38,609 bases of DNA, from positions 1 through 38,609 of the forward strand of contig CAMIVR010000041.1 of the NCBI GenBank assembly GCA_946402065.1, read 5' to 3'. The position numbers were made by a program, and so were the translations under genes. The notes beneath the pieces were generated by a model that saw only the letters and a list, made by a program, of their open reading frames with translations, had not been told where the DNA came from and did not search any database. The DNA comes from an uncultured Brevibacillus sp. Its GTDB lineage: Bacteria; Bacillota; Bacilli; Brevibacillales; Brevibacillaceae. The stretch's first letter is position 1. Each line of letters starts with the position of its first letter. Positions 32,801 to 38,609 of the stretch are shown here, in pieces.

Positions 32801-33079
32801 TTAAGCGTGCACAGGTTCTTTGACTGGAATTAAAATTTCAAACACTTCACCGTGCTGCAAAATCGTAATGCCCTTGGGTTTGATCTTCATCACGGCAACA
32901 TCAGGGCGAAGACGCATTTTTTCCACGTATTCCTCCGGTACGCCGCCAGAGTCGCTCACTGTCACACCTTTGATTTCCTTCTCTTCATAATCAGATAATT
33001 GCTCGTCCAACACAGTTTCGTAAATATCCGAGAATGTTTCGTAGCTGTTTGTGTACACAGTAATACATTTCATCGTCAT
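32801..33079 (-). CDS. Conserved-looking small protein, unknown function
   Basis: A 92-aa acidic protein that I do not recognise. It reads like a compact alpha/beta domain: a strand (KCITVYTN), a helix (FSDIYETVLDEQLSDYEEKE), strand (IKGVTVSDS), a GGVPEEYVEKMRLRP turn-helix, and two strands (VAVMKIKPKGITILQHGEVF). No signal peptide or membrane segment. AAGGAG upstream favours ATG 33079 (MTMKC); a GTG at 33091 is within that site. It has its own promoter overlapping the helicase stop codon and ends in two or three hairpins. Confidence 0.65.
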   Translation of the reverse strand: MTMKCITVYTNSYETFSDIYETVLDEQLSDYEEKEIKGVTVSDSGGVPEEYVEKMRLRPDVAVMKIKPKGITILQHGEVFEILIPVKEPVHA

Positions 33080-33142
33080 GTCGTAGTTCACTCCTTTCCG
33101 TACATAGGCTTCCCATTCTCACTGCGATCAATGAATTTGCGG

Positions 33143-33172
33143 ATAATAGCACGAGAAATATTGTATCATCAA
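33143..33172 (-). promoter_or_regulatory. Promoter for the 92-aa protein gene
   Basis: On the minus strand TTGATG (33167-33172, overlapping the helicase stop codon), an 18-nt spacer and TATTAT (33143-33148), about 65 nt before the start codon. Confidence 0.45.
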
Positions 33173-34710
33173 ACGCGGCCCTTGCCAAAGCCTGATCTTC
33201 GTTCGCCTGATTTTCCTCTACCCCCGCCGGATTTGCCGTAGCCAGCAGCAGGTTTGCTGCTTGTTTGAGAAGCAGATTTGCCGCCTGCCTGGGCAGCAGG
33301 TTTGGCACCAGCCGCTTTCTTAAACGGCTTTGCACCCGCCCCGGCTTTTCGCGCCGCTTTGGCCTCCTCGCGTTTTTTCTTCTGATCGTAAGAGGTTTGC
33401 CACTGTTCGGTTTCTTTGGCCAGGCGCTTTTTGTAGCCGGGCTTCACTTTGATGTTCTTTTTCAAAGCCTCTGTGAGCGGAGCGGCTTTCTCCTTCTTTT
33501 TCAGCGCCTGCTCTTTGCTTTTTTCCTTCCGCAGCTCGGCAAAATGTTGTTCCCGCTCCTGCGCCCTTTCGCGGCGACCGGACTCCAGATGGCGCCCCTT
33601 TTCCAGCAGGCGTACCTCGATCTCGCTCTTGATCCCCTTTTCGATCCGCGCCATGATGCTCTTCTGCCGTGGTGATACCAGGGAGATCGCCACCCCTTTT
33701 TGCCCGGCCCGGCCCGTGCGCCCTACGCGATGAATGTAGCTCTCCACATCATTGGGCAAATCGTAGTTGAACACGTGTGTGACACCTTCTACATCCAATC
33801 CGCGCGCGGCAATATCGGTCGCCACCAAATACTGAAACTTGATTTCGCGGAAGCGCCGCATCAGCTGCTCGCGCTTGTTCTGCGACAGATCGCCGTACAG
33901 CGCTTCCGCATCAAAACCGCTCTCCTTCAAGCGCGCAGTCAGCACTTTTACCCGCTCCTGCGTATTGGCAAAAATGATCGCCAAATACGGCCGGCTCGTT
34001 TCAATCAGATCCAGCAGGGCATCCATCTTGTCGCTTTGGTTGACGATATACTGAATCTGCTCGATGTTGTCCACCGTTTTTTGCCTGTTCTCGATCTTGA
34101 TATGCGGCGGCTGCACCATAAAGCGCTGGGCAAGCCGTTTTACCTGATCAGGCATCGTCGCGGAAAACAGCAGCACCTGTCTGTTTTGCGGCGTCGCGAC
34201 AATGACCTGCTCGACGTCTTCAAGAAATCCCATCTCCAGCATTTTGTCCGCTTCATCCAGCACCAGCGTAGATATTCGCCCAAAGTGAAGCGACCCGCGC
34301 TGCATGTGATCCAAAATCCGTCCCGGCGTCCCGACGACGATGTGCACGGTCGTCTTCAGCTTGTTGAGCTGTTTGTCGATGTCGGTTCCGCCGTGCAGTG
34401 ACAGCGCGTTGACGCCCAAATGCTTGCCGAGCTTCTCGATCTCCTGGGCAATCTGGATCGACAGCTCACGGGTGGGAGTGAGTATCAAAGCCTGAATATC
34501 CCGTTTCGCCAGATTGAGCTGATGGAGGATCGGAAGCACGAACGCAGCCGTTTTGCCCGTTCCTGTCTGGGCCTGTCCGATCACGTCCTTTCCCGCCAAA
34601 ATGAGCGGAATCGCCTCGGATTGAATCGGCGTAGGCTCTTTATAGTACAGATCGTTTATTCCTTCCAGCACTTCCGGCCGCAGCCCGAATGATGCGAATG
34701 ATTTTGCCAT
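33169..34710 (-). CDS. DEAD-box ATP-dependent RNA helicase
   Basis: A 513-aa cytoplasmic RNA helicase. Motifs in order: Q motif (FASFGLRPEVLEGI, then PTPIQ), I AQTGTGKT, Ia PTRELSIQ, Ib TPGR, II VLDEADKM, III SAT, IV IIFANT, V ATDIAARGLDV and VI HRVGRTGRAG. After about residue 375 comes a basic tail: a charged coiled segment (RRERAQEREQHFAELRKEKS) then low-complexity Lys/Ala/Gly/Ser ending in SGGGRGKSGERRSGFGKGRV. Such tails bind RNA and are found in cold-shock and ribosome-assembly helicases. It could be of the CshB or DeaD type; the sequence does not decide. ATG 34710 is chosen; GTG 34719 is too close to the ribosome site. Confidence 0.92.
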   Translation of the reverse strand: MAKSFASFGLRPEVLEGINDLYYKEPTPIQSEAIPLILAGKDVIGQAQTGTGKTAAFVLPILHQLNLAKRDIQALILTPTRELSIQIAQEIEKLGKHLGVNALSLHGGTDIDKQLNKLKTTVHIVVGTPGRILDHMQRGSLHFGRISTLVLDEADKMLEMGFLEDVEQVIVATPQNRQVLLFSATMPDQVKRLAQRFMVQPPHIKIENRQKTVDNIEQIQYIVNQSDKMDALLDLIETSRPYLAIIFANTQERVKVLTARLKESGFDAEALYGDLSQNKREQLMRRFREIKFQYLVATDIAARGLDVEGVTHVFNYDLPNDVESYIHRVGRTGRAGQKGVAISLVSPRQKSIMARIEKGIKSEIEVRLLEKGRHLESGRRERAQEREQHFAELRKEKSKEQALKKKEKAAPLTEALKKNIKVKPGYKKRLAKETEQWQTSYDQKKKREEAKAARKAGAGAKPFKKAAGAKPAAQAGGKSASQTSSKPAAGYGKSGGGRGKSGERRSGFGKGRV

Positions 34711-34741
34711 GTGAACCACTTCCTTCCTCGACTAAACCTCT

Positions 34742-34770
34742 ATAGTAAGCTAGTATCCCCAAAAAGACAA
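34742..34770 (-). promoter_or_regulatory. Promoter for the DEAD-box helicase
   Basis: On the minus strand TTGTCT (34765-34770), a 17-nt spacer and TACTAT (34742-34747). The -35 shares bases with the T tract of the relQ terminator. Confidence 0.5.
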
Positions 34771-34792
34771 GAAACGGTCTCATGCGACCGTT
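34761..34792 (-). terminator. Terminator of relQ
   Basis: On the minus strand AACGGTC pairs with GACCGTT around a 6-nt loop, followed by TCTTGTCTTTTT. It starts 2 nt after the relQ stop. Confidence 0.65.
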
Positions 34793-34794
34793 CT

Positions 34795-35619
34795 TCATTT
34801 CATTCTATCCACTTCATCCTGCGGCAGAAAAAAGCCTTCATCCGCATCAGACTCGGTATCGACGTCGAGATCGAGCTCAACCAGTCCGATCAAGGCGTCG
34901 ACCGCCGGCTCTTTTTTGCGCGTGAACGCCATTTGCGCTTCTTTGATTTCGTCGCGGATGTTGTTCATCTCACTGTCCAGCGTGTAGGAAGCCTTGGCTG
35001 CTTCGATCAACCGCTGACGAATATCAGTAGGGATGATCCCCTCGTACTTGTAGTTCAGCGAATGCTCAATCGTCGCCCAGAAATTCATGCCCAACGTCCT
35101 GATTTGGATTTCTACCGGAATCGTGACCTGGCCCATCGCCGTCATCAGCGGATACTCGACGGACAGATGGTAGCCGCGATAGCCGCTCTCTTTCGGCGTG
35201 CTGACATAATCTTTTTCAAGGTAGATTTTCATGTCCTTGCGCTGCCTGATCATCTCGACGACAGCGGAAATATCATCAATAAACTGGCAGATGACACGAA
35301 TGCCAGCGATATCGCGCAAATCCCAGGCAATGTTTTCGGTGATCGGAAATTGCAGCCGCTTGGCTTTGTTGTAAATACTCGGCACGGATTTGACCCGCCC
35401 CATGACGAATTCTATCGGTGCGTGTTCATGTCGCTTCTTCAATTCATTGCGCAGATTTTTCAGCTTTACTTTCAATTCTTCTACAGCCTGTTCAAATGGC
35501 AGCAGGTAAAGGTCCCAGTCCATCTTTTGCACGTCAAGCCACCGTCGCCAAAAGCTTATAAAACCCGGATCGCTGTGAAGCCTCCGAAGCGGTTTTATAA
35601 CGTTGCTCGTTTTGGCCAA
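34795..35619 (-). CDS. relQ: Small alarmone synthetase, RelQ/YjbM type
   Basis: A 274-aa (p)ppGpp synthetase without hydrolase domain. It transfers pyrophosphate from ATP to GDP or GTP. The family signatures are VEELKVKLK, GRVKSVPSIYNKAKR, DIAGIRVICQF, DYVSTPKESGYRGYHLSVEY and VEIQIRTLGMNFWATIEHSL followed by NYKY, nearly as in B. subtilis YjbM. The usual RelQ starts at a residue matching M33 (MDWDLYL). Here the frame extends 32 residues to a TTG start (35619) with a strong GAGGAGGG site 6 nt upstream, and no ribosome site precedes M33, so I keep the long form. The C-terminus has an acidic tail (ELDLDVDTESDADEG). Confidence 0.88.
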   Translation of the reverse strand: MAKTSNVIKPLRRLHSDPGFISFWRRWLDVQKMDWDLYLLPFEQAVEELKVKLKNLRNELKKRHEHAPIEFVMGRVKSVPSIYNKAKRLQFPITENIAWDLRDIAGIRVICQFIDDISAVVEMIRQRKDMKIYLEKDYVSTPKESGYRGYHLSVEYPLMTAMGQVTIPVEIQIRTLGMNFWATIEHSLNYKYEGIIPTDIRQRLIEAAKASYTLDSEMNNIRDEIKEAQMAFTRKKEPAVDALIGLVELDLDVDTESDADEGFFLPQDEVDRMK

Positions 35620-35648
35620 CGGCTTCCCTCCTCATTCATCACGTATTT

Positions 35649-35689
35649 GCGGGAAACACTGCGTTGCAACCTACGGTATCGCTTCCCGC
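35649..35689 (-). other. Stem-loop in the relQ upstream region
   Basis: GCGGGAA and TTCCCGC enclose a 27-nt loop, 30 nt before the relQ start. Upstream of it, 35690-35962 holds an open frame on the plus strand (35664-35939) with no ribosome site or recognisable protein; I see nothing else there. Confidence 0.35.
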
Positions 35690-35962
35690 CAAGATCACAT
35701 ACCGGCGAGCTTTCTTAAACTGTACCGCCGCAAGCATCCGTACCAAGATTCCTCTATATGATTCAACATTTTCCCCGGATTATCCTGCGCCTAATGAGAA
35801 AACTTGGCACGTCAAGCGATCAAAAGACCTTGTCTCGGGCTATCGTGGTGGGAGAGAAAAGATCGAAAAGCCGGAGGAATTTATCATCGCTTGTTGGGCC
35901 ACAACAGTGCCTAACTTCCACCGCTTTTCACCATCCTGATCATCCCGCAAACACCACGGCCA

Positions 35963-36175
35963 GGGAATCGCCAAGAAGAGATAAGCGGAGCTTTTTGACA
36001 GCGCCTACCCAGACTGCAGCCAAAAAAACGGAACATCTTTGCGCCCCACTGGCATCCTTGAGATACGTCCCTCGAGGCTTTTGGGGCGCAGTTCCGTTTT
36101 TTTGGCCGCAGTCGGCCTTGAGATGCTTCCACGTGGCGATGTCACTTGCGGAGCGTTCTCTTCTTGGCGATTCCC
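35963..36175. repeat. 213-bp nested inverted-repeat element (MITE-like)
   Basis: GGGAATCGCCAAGAAGAGA at 35963-35981 is perfectly repeated in inverse at 36157-36175 (19 bp). Inside it, 36012-36034 and 36091-36113 are 23-bp inverse copies with one mismatch (core CCAAAAAAACGGAAC). Inside that GCGCCCCA (36041-36048) pairs with TGGGGCGC (36082-36089), and CCTTGAG/CTCGAGG closes the tip. Thus almost the whole 213 bp can fold on itself. It holds no convincing gene. No clear target-site duplication is seen at the ends. It could be a small non-autonomous transposable element or a structured RNA. Confidence 0.7.
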
Positions 36176-36203
36176 CTCGCCTCCACCATAACTACGGTTG
36201 CAC

Positions 36204-36232
36204 AAAAAAGAGACCTGAACTAAAAGGCCTCT
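36204..36232 (-). terminator. Terminator overlapping the end of the GNAT gene
   Basis: On the minus strand AGAGGCCT pairs with AGGTCTCT (one G-T) and is followed by TTTTTT. The stop codon TAG of the GNAT gene lies in the loop. Confidence 0.8.
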
Positions 36233-36693
36233 CGGATCATCGCAATTTCGTCGCATACAGGCAGCTTGGAGCAATTGATGCAGTCTTTCCAGACCTTTTG
36301 CGGAAGGGTCTCCTTGGCTACCACGTGAAAGCCGCACTTTGTGAAAAACTCTTTTTGATAGGTCAGCGCCAGTACGCGTTTGATTCCCAGGCGCTTGCTG
36401 TGCTCGGTCAGCGACAGGACGAGCTGCTTGCCAACGCCAAGGCCCTTGGCTTTTTCGGAAATGGCCAGGGAACGGATCTCGGCAAGATCCTCCCATAAGA
36501 TATGAAGTCCCGCTACGCCAACCACTGATTCGCCATCGTGGGCCACCAGGAATGCTTGCAGGTTTTCACAGATGGACAGCTTGGTTCGTGGAAGCATCAA
36601 GCCTTGTTGGGCGTAATCGTTGATGATCTCCAGCATTTGGTCGACATCGCCCATCAGAGCGTGACGTACGGTGATTGTTCTCGTCATTTCCAT
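36220..36693 (-). CDS. GNAT N-acetyltransferase, N-acetylglutamate synthase (ArgA)-like
   Basis: A 157-aa GNAT enzyme using acetyl-CoA. The acetyl-CoA loop is AKGLGVGKQLV (a Q/R-x-x-G-x-G/A variant) after the HILWEDLAEIRSLAISE strand. The KEFFTKCGFHVV segment and the C-terminal VWKDCINCSKLPVCDEIAMI with four cysteines match a short branch related to the catalytic domain of N-acetylglutamate synthase, the first step of arginine synthesis. Two ARG-box-like dyads at its promoter support that role. GGGGGA precedes ATG 36693. The stop codon lies in its terminator. Not proven: many GNATs are misassigned by similarity alone. Confidence 0.8.
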   Translation of the reverse strand: MEMTRTITVRHALMGDVDQMLEIINDYAQQGLMLPRTKLSICENLQAFLVAHDGESVVGVAGLHILWEDLAEIRSLAISEKAKGLGVGKQLVLSLTEHSKRLGIKRVLALTYQKEFFTKCGFHVVAKETLPQKVWKDCINCSKLPVCDEIAMIREAF

Positions 36694-36727
36694 GAGTCAT
36701 TCCCCCAGAATCTTAACTAAGGCACAT

Positions 36728-36761
36728 CGAATAAATATTCATGATTTTATATAAATATACA
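36728..36761 (-). promoter_or_regulatory. Two ARG-box-like operators before the GNAT gene
   Basis: Plus-strand CGAATAAATATTCA (36728-36741) is nearly the ARG box (TGAATAWWWATTCA) of ArgR/AhrC. TATATAAATATACA (36748-36761) is a weaker copy exactly 20 bp away, the spacing of paired ARG boxes. They lie 35-70 nt before the start codon and cover the A/T-rich region where the promoter must be. Confidence 0.6.
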
Positions 36762-36801
36762 TTTTTTCGCATTCCCCGTCTATAGGTTTTTCGCGTCATT
36801 C

Positions 36802-36822
36802 GCAAATTGTGCTATAATTTGC
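36802..36822 (+). promoter_or_regulatory. tetR promoter region with GCAAATT dyad
   Basis: TATAAT (36813-36818) is the -10 of the second tetR gene; no good -35 is visible. GCAAATT-N7-AATTTGC (36802-36822) is a perfect 7-bp dyad laid over it, so the TetR protein probably represses its own gene. Confidence 0.6.
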
Positions 36823-36837
36823 AAGGGGGTGTTTGCT

Positions 36838-37428
36838 TTGACGACACGCAGAGAACGGAAAAAGCGCGAAACACGGGAAAAAATCTTCAATGCTGCGATT
36901 AAGCTATTCAAGGAGTTCGGGTTTGAAGCGACCACGATCGATATGATCTCAGAGGAAGCCGATGTTGCACGGGGAACGATCTTTCTCCATTTCACGTCAA
37001 AGGAAGCAATCCTCGCCAACTGGGGCTATGAACGACTGCAAGAAATAGAGGAACGCCGCGAGGAATGGGACTACGGCGAAAGCTGCAAGCAAAAGGTCCT
37101 GCGCGTTTACAAAATCCTCAACGAGGTGAACATCCAGAACTACGATTTTATCAAAGTGCTGATAGAATCCTCGATGAAGCACCGCGGCATATACGAATCG
37201 GAAAAAAACGTCTACATCGAGCTGCGCAAGCTGTTCGGCGATCTGATCGAGGACGCCCAGGAAAGGGGCCGGCTCAAGCAAAAATTCAACCCGCTCGTCG
37301 CCGCCAACATGCTGGAGAACATATACTACAACGCCTTGTATGACTGGGTTCGCAGCGAGGGCGCTTGGGCTCTGGAAGAAATAATGGAAGAAAAAGTTTC
37401 GATCGTATTTGAAGGGCTGGACAGCTAG
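36838..37428 (+). CDS. TetR-family transcriptional regulator
   Basis: A 196-aa regulator. The helix-turn-helix region (about residues 10-55) reads REKIFNAAIKLFKEFGFEAT, then TIDMISEEADVARGTIFLHF, the TetR pattern. The remainder is a helical ligand-binding and dimer domain, acidic and rich in aromatic residues near the end (NIYYNALYDWVRSEG). The start is TTG 36838 with AAGGGGG 8 nt upstream; GTG 36829 lies inside that site. No co-oriented target gene is adjacent, apart from the U32 gene 137 nt on, which has its own promoter. Its ligand is unknown. Confidence 0.85.
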   Translation: MTTRRERKKRETREKIFNAAIKLFKEFGFEATTIDMISEEADVARGTIFLHFTSKEAILANWGYERLQEIEERREEWDYGESCKQKVLRVYKILNEVNIQNYDFIKVLIESSMKHRGIYESEKNVYIELRKLFGDLIEDAQERGRLKQKFNPLVAANMLENIYYNALYDWVRSEGAWALEEIMEEKVSIVFEGLDS

Positions 37429-37495
37429 CGTCTGGTCCTTTTCGCTGGACACGGCATAATAAGCATTCCCTTACACTCTCACCCAACTCTTTCCC

Positions 37496-37524
37496 TTGCG
37501 TTGCACGGATACATCTCCTATGAT
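37496..37524 (+). promoter_or_regulatory. Promoter for the U32-family gene
   Basis: TTGCGT (37496-37501), a 17-nt spacer and TATGAT (37519-37524), about 40 nt before the start codon. The rest of 37429-37565 shows no gene. Confidence 0.5.
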
Positions 37525-37565
37525 GGAGGGTAGGACATTGCCTAACAGTGGAGGTTTATTGTAAC

Positions 37566-38609
37566 GTGTTGAACCATATCAAACGAGAAGATATTGAGCT
37601 GTTAGCTCCAGCCGGCAATTGGGAATGCCTGAAGGCTGCCGTTGCCAATGGAGCTAATGCCGTCTATTTTGGCGTAGAAAAATTCAACGCTCGGGCGCGG
37701 GCGGAGAATTTCCAGATGAGCGACCTGGCGGAAATTATGTCATACCTGCACATGTATGGCGTCAAAGGCTTTCTTACGTTCAACATTCTTATTTTCGAAA
37801 ACGAACTCGCCGATGCCCGCGAGCTGATCGAAGCCTGTATCGATTCCGGCGTGGATGCCGTGATCGTTCAGGACCTGGGCCTCGTCAAGCTGATCCGCGA
37901 GATTTCCCCCGACTTTCCGATCCACGGATCGACTCAGATGACAATCACGTCTCCGGAAGCGGTCGAATTTACCAAACCGTATCAGCTGGAGCGCGTCGTG
38001 CTCGGTCGGGAAAATTCCCTGAAGGAAATCAGGAAGATCGGCGACAAGGCGAAGCTGCCGATGGAAGTGTTCGTGCACGGCGCGCTTTGCGTCTCTTACT
38101 CCGGACAGTGCCTGACCTCGGAGATGTGGGGCGGGCGCTCCGCCAACCGCGGGGAATGTGCACAAGCCTGTCGTCTGCCCTACGATTTAATCGTGGACGG
38201 AGAGCAAAAAGAAATGGGCAACATCGCCTACCTGCTCTCGCCAAAGGATCTGGCTGCCATCGACATCATTCCGGAATTGATTGAAGCCGGTGTCACGTCT
38301 TTTAAAATCGAAGGGCGACTGAAGTCTCCCGAATACGTCGCCAATGTCGTCAGCAAGTACAGAGCTGCGATCGACAAATACTTTAACGGCGAGGACGCCA
38401 GGCCGTCGGAAACGGAGCTGCGGGAATTGCAGCAGAGCTTCTCTCGCGGCTTTACCCACGGCTTTCTCGAAGGAACGAACAACAAAACGCTGCTCGACGC
38501 CCAAATCGAGAAAAACGGGTTAAACAAACAGCAGATCTATTCCGATCTTCTTGATCCGAAAGATCCGATGTCTTGGGATGAATTCCGCAAACTGCTGAAA
38601 AGTTTGGTT
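37566..38609 (+). CDS. Peptidase U32 family protein (C-terminus beyond the window)
   Basis: The first 348 codons, with no stop before the end. The start ELLAPAGNWECLKAAVANGA and the signature VFVHGALCVSYSGQC (about residues 168-182), then a WGGRSANRGECAQACRLPY cysteine cluster and FKIEGRLKSPEYV, are those of the U32 family. The cysteines bind an iron-sulfur cluster in characterised relatives. Members such as RlhA and TrhP hydroxylate rRNA or tRNA with prephenate help; others are called collagenase-like proteases. FSRGFTHGFLEG near the end suits the longer RlhA-like branch. The start is GTG 37566, 11 nt after GGAGG; the next codon TTG is the alternative. Confidence 0.85.
   Translation, partial: MLNHIKREDIELLAPAGNWECLKAAVANGANAVYFGVEKFNARARAENFQMSDLAEIMSYLHMYGVKGFLTFNILIFENELADARELIEACIDSGVDAVIVQDLGLVKLIREISPDFPIHGSTQMTITSPEAVEFTKPYQLERVVLGRENSLKEIRKIGDKAKLPMEVFVHGALCVSYSGQCLTSEMWGGRSANRGECAQACRLPYDLIVDGEQKEMGNIAYLLSPKDLAAIDIIPELIEAGVTSFKIEGRLKSPEYVANVVSKYRAAIDKYFNGEDARPSETELRELQQSFSRGFTHGFLEGTNNKTLLDAQIEKNGLNKQQIYSDLLDPKDPMSWDEFRKLLKSLV

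Noticed and set aside
35664..35939. 91-codon plus-strand frame upstream of the inverted-repeat element
   Set aside because: No ribosome site, mixed composition and no recognisable motif; probably chance.

Overview
The window looks like chromosomal DNA from a moderately GC-rich Gram-positive of the order Bacillales, most likely Brevibacillus or a close relative in the Paenibacillaceae. The reasons are two SLH-anchored surface-layer proteins, a Bacillus-style four-gene MntABCD manganese transporter with a putative MntR site, a RelQ-type small alarmone synthetase, AGGAGG-type ribosome binding sites, and frequent GTG/TTG starts. This assignment is inference from gene content. No rRNA, tRNA, CRISPR array or intact prophage is visible.

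Layout, left part (1-10900): the 5' end of an unknown gene on the minus strand; a decayed LysR regulator; a cytoplasmic-looking Cu/Zn superoxide dismutase; an S-methylmethionine-type amino-acid permease; a DUF4870 membrane protein; a 28-bp tandem hairpin repeat in front of a SAM methyltransferase; a soluble chemoreceptor-like protein paired with a four-helix membrane protein; the rRNA m5C methyltransferase RsmF; a small zinc-ribbon/HTH protein whose stop codon lies in the RsmF terminator; a GntR regulator with its CynX-type MFS transporter; and the alanyl-tRNA editing protein AlaX.

Middle part (10930-27720): mntABCD, repressed in all likelihood by MntR through a box over the -35 region; a giant (about 2320 aa) secreted protein of GLUG, X2, FN3, Big_4 and SLH modules; a pnuC-nadR-nrtR operon for uptake and conversion of nicotinamide riboside to NAD, with a 27-bp dyad just downstream of a good promoter, the expected place for an NrtR operator; and a 781-aa S-layer protein with N-terminal SLH domains.

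Right part (27720-38609): a polyamine operon transcribed on the minus strand (a 30-codon leader ORF, agmatinase speB, a PuuP-like putrescine permease, a YtcJ-like amidohydrolase) next to a TetR regulator. A perfect 20-bp palindrome at the operon promoter and a related dyad at the tetR promoter tie the two together. Next come a small unknown protein, a DEAD-box RNA helicase, RelQ, a 213-bp nested inverted-repeat element, an N-acetylglutamate-synthase-like GNAT with two putative ARG boxes, a second TetR regulator with its own dyad, and a peptidase-U32-family protein cut by the window end.

The most interesting items are the unannotated 30-codon leader ORF with its TetR palindrome before agmatinase, the self-complementary element at 35963-36175, the 28-bp hairpin array at 3251-3362, and the soluble chemoreceptor with its membrane partner.
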